The position numbers were made by a program, and so were the translations under genes. The notes under the pieces were generated by a model that worked only from the letters and a program-made list of their open reading frames with translations, did no database searches and was not told the DNA's origin. From a virus: DNA of 39,079 nt. The stretch lies in the IMG/VR virus record IMGVR_UViG_3300027791_000055, positions 1 to 39,079 of that record; one strand, given 5' to 3'. Positions 1 to 7,906 of this stretch are shown one piece after another. Position 1 is the first letter of the stretch; each line of letters opens with the position of its first letter.

Positions 1-1
1 T

Positions 2-193
2 GGCATGTTAGGTTGGGCTTCGTTGCAGGTTTATCAAATGAACGCTGCCGTGACGCTTGTGTCGTACAAGGTTGACGAAAATTACAACATGATCAAGCCA
101 ATGTGGCAAGATTTTTTAGTAAGGGAGTCTGCAAATGGCAATGGGTCGAAGTCAGATGGCAACCCAAATATCCACGCCTTCAGGGGGAGATAG
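2..193 (+). CDS. C-terminal fragment of an unknown late gene (cut by left edge)
   Basis: This frame is open from base 2 to a TAG at 191-193, so it is probably the end of a gene that begins outside the window. The visible part has no recognised domain. It ends in a Gly/Asn/Ser-rich tail. It lies directly upstream of small late structural genes on the same strand and is followed one base later by the next ATG, which suggests membership of the late operon. An internal ATG at 5 exists, but there is no way to judge it as a start. Function unknown. Confidence 0.55.
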   Translation, partial: GMLGWASLQVYQMNAAVTLVSYKVDENYNMIKPMWQDFLVRESANGNGSKSDGNPNIHAFRGR

Positions 194-194
194 T

Positions 195-410
195 ATGAGC
201 AAACCAGGCCTTTGGGAAAACATCGAAAACAAAAGAAAACGCATTGAGGGCGGCAGCGGAGAACGCATGCGCAGCCCTGGAGATAAAGGTGCCCCCACTG
301 CTAAAGCGATAAAGGATTCGCAAGGCAAGAAGAATGGTGGTATGGTGCGTTACATGGACGGCGGTTGCGTAATGGCAGGCCGTGGTGTCCGCAAAACGAA
401 CATGAGTTGA
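195..410 (+). CDS. Small basic late protein (MSKPGLW... family)
   Basis: A 71-residue, Lys/Arg/Gly-rich protein starting MSKPGLWENI and containing the stretch KRIEGGSGERMRSPGDKGAPTAKA. From memory, similar short basic proteins sit beside head-tail connector genes in marine podoviruses; no biochemical role is known to me. I chose the ATG at 195 because AGGGGGAG at 182-189 lies close upstream and the previous stop ends at 193. An in-frame ATG at 135, with AAGGGAG upstream, would add 20 residues and overlap the previous gene. The charge suggests nucleic-acid or acidic-protein contact, which is inference only. Confidence 0.65.
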   Translation: MSKPGLWENIENKRKRIEGGSGERMRSPGDKGAPTAKAIKDSQGKKNGGMVRYMDGGCVMAGRGVRKTNMS

Positions 411-414
411 TAAC

Positions 415-1080
415 ATGACAACATCAGGATCAAGAGACTTTAACCTCGACGTCGGTGAGATCATCGAGGAAGCGTATGAGCGGTGCGGGCTAGAAGTCCG
501 CACGGGCTACGATGCTAAGACAGCACGTCGGTCTCTGAACCTGATGTTTGCTGACTGGGCCAACCGTGGTTTGAACTTGTGGACTGTGAAGCAAGCGACG
601 ATCACCTTAACGCAGGGTCAGGGTCAAGAGACTTTGCTCGACGATGTAGTTGATTTGTTGGACGTAGTTCTTCGTCGCAACAACACTGACTACGAGGTTG
701 AGCGCATTAGCCGTGGCGATTACGCTACACTGCCGAATAAAACAACTCAGGGGCGAACAAGCCAGTACTGGTTGAACAGGCAGATCTTGCCTGTCATTAA
801 CCTTTGGGCGGTGCCTGAGAACTCAACGGATCAGTTGGTCTACTACTACGTCCGCAGGATTGAAGACGCTGACTCTTTGGTGAACACAACGGATCTTCCC
901 TTTAGATTTTTCCCTTGTATGGCCGCAGGCTTGGCGTACTACATTGCGGTCAAGCGGGCTCCCGAGCGTATTCAGATTTTAAAATCTATTTACGAGGAAG
1001 AGTTCCAACGTGCCGCGGATGAGGACGAAGGTCGTACTCCGTTGAAACTGCAGCCTAGTATTCGTTATTTGAGGGTTTAA
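415..1080 (+). CDS. Putative head-tail connector / head completion protein
   Basis: A 221-residue soluble protein. The N-terminal third has the pattern EIIEEAYERCGLE ... TARRSLNLMFADWANRGLNLW, which I recognise from connector-type proteins of marine podoviruses and which recalls the helical N-terminus of the P22 gp4 head-completion family. The C-terminal part, with YYVRRIEDAD and a helical segment around AAGLAYYIAVKRAPE, also fits an adaptor fold. It is followed by two more connector-region genes; its stop and the next ATG share a base (TAATG). The role would be joining the portal to the tail. The family assignment is by resemblance only. Confidence 0.6.
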   Translation: MTTSGSRDFNLDVGEIIEEAYERCGLEVRTGYDAKTARRSLNLMFADWANRGLNLWTVKQATITLTQGQGQETLLDDVVDLLDVVLRRNNTDYEVERISRGDYATLPNKTTQGRTSQYWLNRQILPVINLWAVPENSTDQLVYYYVRRIEDADSLVNTTDLPFRFFPCMAAGLAYYIAVKRAPERIQILKSIYEEEFQRAADEDEGRTPLKLQPSIRYLRV

Positions 1081-1406
1081 TGTCATACGCTAGCGGAAAA
1101 CACGCTTGGGGAATATCTGATCGGTCTGGTCGCCGTTACCGTCTTCGTGAGATGAAGGTGGAGTGGACGGGTGCCAAAGTGGGCCCTGATGAGTATGATC
1201 CCAAGCAGCCGCAGCTTTACCCGCCTAACGTTGGGCCCGATCCGCAGGCGTTGAGAAATCCTCGCCCTGAATCAGACCTTGTACAGCAGCGGGCTACCCA
1301 ATGGGGTTGGAGTCCGGTCGGTTACAATTATCTTCCTGGGCTTTCCCCTCCAGATAACTTAGCGCCTGTGGCTTCTGTCGGCGTAGTAACGGTGGTTATA
1401 ACATGA
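1080..1406 (+). CDS. Conserved small virion-region protein (SDRSGRRYRL... type)
   Basis: A 108-residue protein with an N-terminal motif SDRSGRRYRLREMKVEWTG followed by VGPDEYDPKQPQL and a Pro-rich second half. I recall this N-terminal pattern from small proteins encoded between connector genes in marine podoviruses; their function is not known. It is translationally coupled on both sides: TAATG with the upstream gene and ATGA with the downstream gene. The C-terminus is hydrophobic (VASVGVVTVVIT). A minor virion or connector-region structural role is inferred from position. Confidence 0.6.
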   Translation: MSYASGKHAWGISDRSGRRYRLREMKVEWTGAKVGPDEYDPKQPQLYPPNVGPDPQALRNPRPESDLVQQRATQWGWSPVGYNYLPGLSPPDNLAPVASVGVVTVVIT

Positions 1407-2050
1407 GTTTTACATACGACGAGTTAAAAACTGCAGTCCAAGATTACACGGACAATACGGAAAGTACTTTCGTAACCAATATACCGTTGTTCATAAGAAT
1501 TGCGGAAGAGCGCATTTTAAAGAACGTTCAGCTAGATTTGTTCCGCCGGAATGCAAGCGCGACGATGACTCAAGGTAACGAGTACTTGTCCTCTCCTTCA
1601 GACTTTTTGGCTCCGTTTTCTTTGAGCTTTACCTCAAATGGGGCGAAAACGTTCGTTGAGTTCAAGGACGTATCTTTCTGCCAGACCTATACCCCAGACC
1701 CTAGCACACAGGGTACTCCCCAATACTATGCCCAGTTCGATGTTTCTAATATGATCTTGGCCCCTACGCCTGATCAGAACTATGTTTGTGAACTGCATTA
1801 CCTATATCGACCTGCCAGTCTTACTGCGGGCGCAGGGTCAGGAACAACCTGGCTAAGTGAAAACGCTGAACTGGCGTTGTTGTATGGAAGCCTTGTTGAG
1901 GCCTACATATTTATGAAAGGCGAGCAAGATGTAATGGCTATGTATAACTCTAAGTTTGCAGAAGCTATGACAGGTTTGAAAATGCTTGGTGAGGCTAAAG
2001 AGACCACTCAAGAGTATCGAGTTGGTAGAGTTATTCGACCCAAGCAATAA
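1403..2050 (+). CDS. Phage adaptor protein (SU10 adaptor-like)
   Basis: A 215-residue protein opening with TYDELKTAVQDYTDNTESTF and then IPLFIRIAEERILKNVQLD. This arrangement is typical of the adaptor family described for podovirus SU10, which forms the ring between portal and tail nozzle. The middle holds beta-rich segments (SSPSDFLAPFSLSF, CELHYLYRPASL) and the end a long helix with YIFMKGEQDVMAMYNSKFAEA. The start overlaps the previous stop as ATGA. The family identification is recalled, not searched. Confidence 0.75.
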   Translation: MSFTYDELKTAVQDYTDNTESTFVTNIPLFIRIAEERILKNVQLDLFRRNASATMTQGNEYLSSPSDFLAPFSLSFTSNGAKTFVEFKDVSFCQTYTPDPSTQGTPQYYAQFDVSNMILAPTPDQNYVCELHYLYRPASLTAGAGSGTTWLSENAELALLYGSLVEAYIFMKGEQDVMAMYNSKFAEAMTGLKMLGEAKETTQEYRVGRVIRPKQ

Positions 2051-2053
2051 ATG

Positions 2054-2074
2054 TTGCAAGATTCGGCGTATAAT
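2054..2074 (+). promoter_or_regulatory. Possible late promoter (-10 only)
   Basis: The 58-base gap between the adaptor gene and the next gene contains an exact TATAAT at 2069-2074. No matching -35 lies 16-18 bases upstream; TTGCAA at 2054-2059 is too close, and there is no TGn extension. It lies just ahead of the fibre genes, so an extra promoter would make sense, but a chance match is quite possible. Confidence 0.25.
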
Positions 2075-2108
2075 GGTATTTGTGCTGACAAAATGAGGAG
2101 ACTTTAAC

Positions 2109-2549
2109 ATGGCCTTTACGGGTAACTTTATGTGCACTTCTTTTAAGGTGGAAATCTTAAAGGGCGTTCACAACTTCACTGCTTCATCGGGTAACACGTT
2201 TAAGTTGGCCTTATACACTAACAGCGCATCGTTTACGGCAGCTACTACTGCGTACACCACTGCAAACGAAGTGGCTAACTCTGGGTCTTACTCAGCGGGT
2301 GGCGGCACACTTACGAATGTGACCCCAACTTCTACAGGTACGACAGCCTTCTTGGACTTCACCCCGGACCTTGAGTTTACAAACGCAACAATCACTGCCC
2401 GAGGCGCGTTGATCTACAACAGTAGCGCAGCAGGCAACCCAACTGTTGCGGTGTTGGACTTTGGCGCTGATAAAACCTCTACAACGGGTACTTTCACTAT
2501 TCAGTTCCCAACACCGGATGCCACAAACGCTATCGTACGCATCGCTTAA
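2109..2549 (+). CDS. Small beta-rich virion structural protein
   Basis: A 146-residue Thr/Ala/Ser/Asn-rich protein with alternating hydrophobic and small polar residues, typical of an all-beta virion protein. The N-terminus (FKVEILKGVHNF) and the TFKLALYTNSASF stretch are familiar from short phage proteins found next to fibre genes. GAGGAG at 2095-2100 gives a good ribosome site. Being immediately upstream of the fibre cluster, it may be a fibre-attachment or decoration protein. No enzymatic motif is visible. Confidence 0.6.
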   Translation: MAFTGNFMCTSFKVEILKGVHNFTASSGNTFKLALYTNSASFTAATTAYTTANEVANSGSYSAGGGTLTNVTPTSTGTTAFLDFTPDLEFTNATITARGALIYNSSAAGNPTVAVLDFGADKTSTTGTFTIQFPTPDATNAIVRIA

Positions 2550-2572
2550 ACTTACTTAGAGGAGTCTGAGCC

Positions 2573-5215
2573 ATGGCGTTTATCGTAGCTGACCGCGTAA
2601 AAGAGACCACGGACTCTACGGGAACGGGTGCGTATGCCCTTGGCGGCGCTGCCGCTGGTTTCCAAGCGTTCTCTGCGGTCACGTCCAACACGGATACTGT
2701 GTACTACGCAATATCTGACAATGTAGACTTTGAGGTCGGGGTTGGTACTTACGCTACCTCCGGCAACTCTATTACTCGGACTACGATCCTGTCGTCGTCT
2801 AACTCAAACAGTGCGGTAAACTGGGGTATTGGTACTAAGGATATTTTCCTGACCTACCCCGCTGAAAAAGCGGTTGTCGAGGATGTCAGCAACAACGTAA
2901 CTATCGGTAACAACCTAGTTGTCGGTGGGACTGTAGACGGACGGGATGTAGCCGCAGATGGTGTTACGGCTGACGCCGCCCTGCCTAAAGCTGGCGGAAC
3001 AATGTCGGGGAATTTAATCCTCAACGCTGATCCGACTATCGCACTGCAGTCCGCAACTAAACAATATGTTGACACGATTGCTGCGGCAGGTATCCACTAC
3101 CACCAGCCTTGCCGGGCTGAAACAACTGCAAACCTCAATGCTACCTATAGCAACGGTTCGAGCGGAGTTGGTGCAACACTGACTAACGCAGGTACCCAAG
3201 CGGCTATAGTTGTTGACGGCGTTACTCTTAGCGCAACCAACCGCGTCATGGTTCAGCTTCAAACAAACCAAGCGCACAACGGGGTCTATACCGTCACTAC
3301 AGTAGGTTCTGCTAGTACAAACTGGGTTCTTACCCGAGCTACAGACGCTGATTCCTACGCCCCAAGTGATCCAGATACCTTGGGTGAAGGCGATGCGTTC
3401 TTCATTACTGAGGGTACGGCTCACGGTGGTGAGCTTGACGTGATGACCACAACAGGTGTTATTACTTTTGGTACAACAAACATTGTTTTTGCGCTAGTCT
3501 CTGACGCCCCAATATACACTGCTGGTACAGGCCTTTCGATATCGGGCACTGAGTTCTCCTTAGTCACTCCGGTTTCTTCGGCCACTGCGTTAGCTACAGG
3601 CCGCACCATCGGCATGACAGGCGACGTAGTTTGGACTTCAGCTTCGTTTGACGGCACAGGTAATGTTACGGGGACCGCTGCGATTCAGCCGAACTCTGTT
3701 GCACTGGGCACAGATACTACAGGTAACTATGTTACTGCGGGCGCTACTTCAGGCACGGGTATCTCTGGCTCGGTGTCCAGCGAAGGCGGGACTTTTACAG
3801 TTACGTCCAATGCGACGAACGCCAACACTGCTTCGACTATTGTTGCCCGGGACGGATCAGGTAACTTTAGCGCGGGTACGGTTACAGGTGCCTTGAGCGG
3901 TAATGCTTCGACAGCCACCGCGTTAGCTACTGGCCGAACAATCGGAATGACAGGCGATGTGGTTTGGACTTCAGCCTCGTTTGACGGGTCTGGCAACGTC
4001 ACTGGCACTGCTACGATCCAAGCGAACTCTGTTGCTCTAGGGACCGACACGACCGGAAACTACGTCCAGTCTGTTGCTAACGGTTCATACCTGACAGGTG
4101 GCGGCTCGGCTTCTGAGGGCACTGCTCTCACTCTTGGTGTAGACGCCACAAACGCCAACACAGCCTCAAAGGTTGTAGCCCGAGACGGTTCGGGTAACTT
4201 CTCCGCAGGCACAGTCACAGCGGCTCTATCGGGGAACGCCTCAACGGCTACTACGCTGGCTACAGCCCGTACTATTAACGGGGTATCGTTTAACGGCGCT
4301 GCTAACATAACCGTTGCGGACAGCACTAAGTTACCTTTGGGCGGCGGTGCCATGACAGGCGCTATAACCACCAACTCCACGTTCGATGGCCGAAATGTTT
4401 CAGTAGATGGATCGAAGCTAGATACCATAGCCACTTCAGCTAACAACTACAGCTTCCCTTACACGGTATCAGCAGGCGAAAGTACCAGCACAGTTGTGCA
4501 ACGTAATAGCGGTGGTTATATTTTTTCTAGCTACTTCAACGGTACCGGGACTTTCGCAACAAGCGGCGATAGCTCTGCGATGGGTATGTTTACAGGTACT
4601 AATGGTAGTGACACCTACGGGCGTTCTTACACAGCCGCTAAGGCTCGTACACTTCTAAACGTAGCTAATGGTGCAACCAATGTAACGAACACCAACCAGC
4701 TGACTAACGGCGCTGGGTACACTACTTTCACAGCAAACCAAGCGTTGAGCACTGGCGACAGCCCTACGTTTTCCCGCGTCACTGCAAACGGCTGGTTCTA
4801 TGCTAATGGCGCTACGGGTATCTACTGGGCGACCTACGGTGGCGGCTGGTTTATGCAGGACACCTCTTGGGTGCGTTCCTACTCTGACAAGGGCATCCTA
4901 ACTGGCGGCACGATGCAAGCTGCTACATTCAACACCACATCTGACCGCAATACCAAGAAGGACATCAAGCCAATCGAGAACGCACTTGAGAAGGTGCAGC
5001 AACTCGGCGGGTATATGTTTACGTTTAAGCACAACGACCAGAAGTCCTCTGGCGTCATCGCCCAAGAGGTGCAGAAGGTTATGCCGGAGCTAGTGCAGGA
5101 GGGTGGCGAAGGTCACTTGACCGTGCAGTACGGCAACATGGTGGGCCTTTTGATAGAGGCAATCAAAGAGCAGCAGGCGCAGATCGACGCGCTGACGGCA
5201 AAACTTAACGGCTAA
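2573..5215 (+). CDS. Tail fibre with C-terminal S74 intramolecular chaperone
   Basis: An 880-residue fibre. Residues 1-100 resemble a virion-attachment domain (VADRVKETT ... SITRTTILSSSN) common in phage fibres. Residues 339-560 hold two near-identical 111-residue units beginning TALATGRTIGMTGDVVW, and a partial third starts at 561. The last ~93 residues are a Peptidase_S74 domain: TSDRNTKKDI with the presumptive cleavage Ser790, then SGVIAQEVQKVMPE and a terminal coiled coil IEAIKEQQAQIDALTAKL. In this family the chaperone trimerises the fibre and then releases itself by autocleavage before Ser. The likely role is host receptor binding. GAGGAG precedes the start. Confidence 0.85.
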   Translation: MAFIVADRVKETTDSTGTGAYALGGAAAGFQAFSAVTSNTDTVYYAISDNVDFEVGVGTYATSGNSITRTTILSSSNSNSAVNWGIGTKDIFLTYPAEKAVVEDVSNNVTIGNNLVVGGTVDGRDVAADGVTADAALPKAGGTMSGNLILNADPTIALQSATKQYVDTIAAAGIHYHQPCRAETTANLNATYSNGSSGVGATLTNAGTQAAIVVDGVTLSATNRVMVQLQTNQAHNGVYTVTTVGSASTNWVLTRATDADSYAPSDPDTLGEGDAFFITEGTAHGGELDVMTTTGVITFGTTNIVFALVSDAPIYTAGTGLSISGTEFSLVTPVSSATALATGRTIGMTGDVVWTSASFDGTGNVTGTAAIQPNSVALGTDTTGNYVTAGATSGTGISGSVSSEGGTFTVTSNATNANTASTIVARDGSGNFSAGTVTGALSGNASTATALATGRTIGMTGDVVWTSASFDGSGNVTGTATIQANSVALGTDTTGNYVQSVANGSYLTGGGSASEGTALTLGVDATNANTASKVVARDGSGNFSAGTVTAALSGNASTATTLATARTINGVSFNGAANITVADSTKLPLGGGAMTGAITTNSTFDGRNVSVDGSKLDTIATSANNYSFPYTVSAGESTSTVVQRNSGGYIFSSYFNGTGTFATSGDSSAMGMFTGTNGSDTYGRSYTAAKARTLLNVANGATNVTNTNQLTNGAGYTTFTANQALSTGDSPTFSRVTANGWFYANGATGIYWATYGGGWFMQDTSWVRSYSDKGILTGGTMQAATFNTTSDRNTKKDIKPIENALEKVQQLGGYMFTFKHNDQKSSGVIAQEVQKVMPELVQEGGEGHLTVQYGNMVGLLIEAIKEQQAQIDALTAKLNG
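3587..4252 (+). repeat. Two tandem 333-bp units inside the S74 fibre gene
   Basis: The codons for ATALATGRTIGMTGDVVW begin at 3587 and again at 3920, and a degenerate third copy begins at 4253. The spacing is exactly 333 bp (111 residues) each time. The protein copies are nearly identical, while the DNA differs at many synonymous positions, so the duplication is old or has been maintained by selection on the protein. These are probably repeats along the fibre shaft. Confidence 0.8.
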
Positions 5216-5233
5216 TAGTAGAGGAATACGAAG

Positions 5234-6301
5234 ATGGCTATACAGGTAAACGGCACACAGGTGATAGGTAACTCGCGAGAGTTGACCAACATCGCGTCTG
5301 TTGATGCGACTACGGTGGCGACCCTTAATGCGGGCGGCGTTGGCGGTGGTGGTATTGCGTATGGGTCTACTTATGTGCCCTATATATTGAATGCCGATGC
5401 TGGTCAAAGCCCGGGTCATATAGCATACGATGCGAGCGAGGATAAATTTGTTACCGTGGACTGGGGCACTAGCCAAGGCGCTAGTTGGAAATCAGCAGAT
5501 GGTACAGGAAAATCTTGGGTAGAAAACGCTCATGATACCGATATCCAATACGCTAGGGGCGGCCTTGCCGCCAGTGGTAACGGAACCTTTGTCGCTGCAT
5601 GTAATAACGGTAAAATAGCCAGAAGCACAAATCTGGGGGGAAGTTGGGCAAGCGTGGCCCCAAGCTATAGTGGCGCTGGCGGAGCTGGCGGTGATTGGTG
5701 TTCTATAAATTATGGCAATGGCGTTTTTATAGGTGGATATCGAGATCAATACATATTTAGAAGCACTAATGACGGTGTTTCTTGGTCCCAGCCAACAAAC
5801 CCCGCTGGAGCGGGTTATCTTCTCGATGATGCCGCTAATGACGGGGGAAATAATTGGCTGGGAGTGGCACTTAATAGAATTATAAAGAGTACGGATAACG
5901 GTGCGACATGGACAGACTTGGGGGCTAAGAACGCACCCGGCGGAACCCCCAATTGGTATCAAATAGCATATGGCAACGGCAAATGGGTCAAGGCTGGGCA
6001 AAGTGGTTGGGTTGGTTCTAGCACAAACCTTGGCTCTACTTGGACGTACAAGCAAGTAACTAATCAAAATTTCGCTGCAGACTCTGGCACTTATGGGTCG
6101 GGCGGATTTATTTTTGCAAATGGGGGTACACCGGGAGGTTTTGGGCAGAGTGTATCCGGCTCTGCTGGCGATTTTCTCTTGACAGCTCCAGACGCCAAGT
6201 TTGCCTCCACGAATTTATACCATGCGGCCCAGAACACAACCACAAATGCAGCGATTTTTACAGCAAGAGGCGCAAGAATTTTAGTGCGCTACGAGACTTA
6301 A
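5234..6301 (+). CDS. Asp-box (BNR) beta-propeller-like tail protein
   Basis: A 355-residue protein. After a short N-terminus (MAIQVNGTQVIGNSRELTNI) shared with fibre-type proteins, it contains repeated Asp-box motifs of the form S-x-D-x-G-x-x-W: STNLGGSW, STNDGVSW, STDNGATW and STNLGSTW, plus a degenerate SADGTGKSW. Between them are recurring NGxF/NGxW stretches (YGNGVFIGGY, YGNGKWVKAG). Asp-boxes mark beta-propellers of the sialidase/BNR type. No catalytic Arg triad is evident, so glycan binding rather than cleavage is the safer guess. The DNA is locally AT-rich (30% GC by hand count over 5701-5760). It starts after AGAGGAA. Confidence 0.75.
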   Translation: MAIQVNGTQVIGNSRELTNIASVDATTVATLNAGGVGGGGIAYGSTYVPYILNADAGQSPGHIAYDASEDKFVTVDWGTSQGASWKSADGTGKSWVENAHDTDIQYARGGLAASGNGTFVAACNNGKIARSTNLGGSWASVAPSYSGAGGAGGDWCSINYGNGVFIGGYRDQYIFRSTNDGVSWSQPTNPAGAGYLLDDAANDGGNNWLGVALNRIIKSTDNGATWTDLGAKNAPGGTPNWYQIAYGNGKWVKAGQSGWVGSSTNLGSTWTYKQVTNQNFAADSGTYGSGGFIFANGGTPGGFGQSVSGSAGDFLLTAPDAKFASTNLYHAAQNTTTNAAIFTARGARILVRYET

Positions 6302-6307
6302 AAACAC

Positions 6308-6338
6308 GCCGCCTGCGCTACTCAACTGCGCAGGCGGC
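6308..6338. other. Perfect 11-bp hairpin between fibre genes
   Basis: GCCGCCTGCGC (6308-6318) and GCGCAGGCGGC (6328-6338) are perfect inverted repeats around a 9-base loop. It begins seven bases after the stop of the propeller gene. There is no T-run after it, so it is not a classical intrinsic terminator; it may be a weak terminator, an mRNA 3'-end stabiliser or a recombination boundary. Confidence 0.7.
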
Positions 6339-6378
6339 ACCACACGGATAACGCTACAGCCGGAGGAGGCCACATAAT

Positions 6379-7011
6379 ATGCTAGGTTTTGCCCCTTATG
6401 CTGGCGCTGCGTTAGCCGACTTTGGTAGTGGAGCGCAGCTGCTCATCCCTACGGGGTCAGTAGGCACTGGCGCTATAGGCACCGTGCTGGTTACGGGCAA
6501 TCAAAGTGGCCTAACCCTCGGCTCTGTTGAAGGCACTGCATCAAGCAACGGCGTTACAGTAGACGGCGGTGCTATAGCTACATTTACCATGGATCAGCTA
6601 AACGGCTTGGTTGGCACCGTTGTAGCCCAAGCTGGCGCAGGGGCCGCAGTCACAGGTATCGCAGCTACGGGTTCTGTTGGTAGTGTGACTGTTATTAACG
6701 CCTCGGTTATTAGCCCAACGGGTGTCCAAGCCACAGGCGCAATTAACGACGTTACAGTCGTAGGCACTGCTACGTTCTCTATTACTGGCGTAGCAGGCAC
6801 TGGTTCTGTTAACGGTGTAACCGTAGACGCTGGCGCTGGCGCAGTTACCACTGGAGTTTTTGGTACAGGTGCGGTAAACTCCGTATCAATTACAGGGTCG
6901 GCAATCGTCATCCCTATTGGAGTAGCGGCTCAAGGTCAGGTCGGTAATCCGGTTGTATGGGGGCCTGTCGTTCCTAACCCCGGTACCATTTGGACGCCGA
7001 TAGCAGCATGA
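6379..7011 (+). CDS. Repeat-containing virion protein (TGxxGTGSVxxVTV repeats)
   Basis: A 210-residue protein built almost wholly from a ~20-22 residue beta-repeat. Examples are GVQATGAINDVTVVGTA, GVAGTGSVNGVTVDAGA, GVFGTGAVNSVSITGSA and GVAAQGQVGNPVVWGP. It is rich in Gly, Ala, Val and Thr and almost free of charge, which fits an elongated beta-structure such as a fibre shaft. GGAGGAGG at 6362-6369 precedes the ATG. It sits between a propeller-type protein and a fibre, so a host-contact or fibre role is likely. The N-terminus (MLGFAPYAGAALADFG) is mildly hydrophobic, but I see no clear signal peptide. Confidence 0.65.
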   Translation: MLGFAPYAGAALADFGSGAQLLIPTGSVGTGAIGTVLVTGNQSGLTLGSVEGTASSNGVTVDGGAIATFTMDQLNGLVGTVVAQAGAGAAVTGIAATGSVGSVTVINASVISPTGVQATGAINDVTVVGTATFSITGVAGTGSVNGVTVDAGAGAVTTGVFGTGAVNSVSITGSAIVIPIGVAAQGQVGNPVVWGPVVPNPGTIWTPIAA

Positions 7012-7020
7012 GGGTGATTT

Positions 7021-7884
7021 ATGCCTAGTACATATACAGGAAACGCGGGCCTAGAACTACCTGCTAACGGTGAACAGTCCGCTACATGGGGCAACACCGT
7101 AAACGACAACATGACGATAATTGATCGTCTAACCAACGGCGTTGGTGCAATTACTTTATCTGGCACAACCCATACGCTGACTACTACTGACGGCGCAGCC
7201 TCAGACGGACATTACAACGTATTAGTACTTGGCGGCTCTCCTTCTGGAACCAATACGGTAACGATCTCCCCCAACGATGCTCAACACATCTACATTGTTA
7301 AGAACGGTAGTGGGCAGACAGCTACTTTTACGCAGGGTTCTGGCGCGAGTGTCAGCGTGGTAACGGGCACAACAAAGATAATCTTCTGCGATGGTGCGGG
7401 TTCTGGCGCAGTGGTCACTGATGTTACGGGTTCTTTGGACTTAGGTTCCCTGATTATCGGCGGCACCACAGTCACGTCTACCGCTGCAGAGCTAAACATC
7501 CTAGACGGTGTTACGGCTACGACAGCAGAGCTTAACATCCTTGATGGAGTTACGGCTACAACAGCCGAATTAAACATCCTTGATGGGGTTACGGCTACCA
7601 CTGCGGAGCTAAACATCCTTGACGGTGTTACGGCTACCACGGCGGAGCTAAACTATGTTGATGGTGTAACCTCTGCCATCCAGACTCAGATTGACAATAT
7701 TAGCACTGCTCCTACGTTCGTTTCGCCTCTAACCGTTACAGGCGGCACCCAAAGCTGGACCGTAACGGCGTCTGGAGTAAATTTAACTTTTGCCTATAAC
7801 GGCGTAAATGTTCTTCGTGTAGACAGTTCAGGCAACTTAACCGCTCTCGGCAACGTAAATACCAATTCTGGAACCATCTCGTAA
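7021..7884 (+). CDS. Tail fibre protein with TAELNILDGVTA repeats
   Basis: A 287-residue fibre. The N-terminal ~75 residues (MPSTYTGNAGLELPANGEQSA-like opening, then WGNTVNDNMTIID) match a domain I recall from marine phage fibres. Residues 154-218 hold five copies of a 13-residue unit TTAELNILDGVTA. The C-terminus is a beta-rich end (LTVTGGTQSWTVTASGVNLTFAYNGVNVL). The unit recalls triple-stranded fibre shafts. There is no S74-type chaperone here. It is in the same operon and orientation as the other fibre genes. Confidence 0.75.
   Translation: MPSTYTGNAGLELPANGEQSATWGNTVNDNMTIIDRLTNGVGAITLSGTTHTLTTTDGAASDGHYNVLVLGGSPSGTNTVTISPNDAQHIYIVKNGSGQTATFTQGSGASVSVVTGTTKIIFCDGAGSGAVVTDVTGSLDLGSLIIGGTTVTSTAAELNILDGVTATTAELNILDGVTATTAELNILDGVTATTAELNILDGVTATTAELNYVDGVTSAIQTQIDNISTAPTFVSPLTVTGGTQSWTVTASGVNLTFAYNGVNVLRVDSSGNLTALGNVNTNSGTIS
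7480..7674 (+). repeat. Five tandem 39-bp units coding TTAELNILDGVTA
   Basis: Units start at 7480, 7519, 7558, 7597 and 7636. The protein is nearly invariant (the first begins TA, the last reads NYVDGVTS), while third codon positions differ between units. Protein-level selection with synonymous divergence reduces recombination slippage. Confidence 0.85.
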
Positions 7885-7906
7885 TCACCCCGTTGGAGGT
7901 TTCTAA

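Noticed and set aside
2854-4446. Long minus-strand frames opposite the S74 fibre
   Set aside because: Low-complexity Thr/Ser/Ala codons in the fibre keep the antisense frame open; there is no start signal or family pattern.
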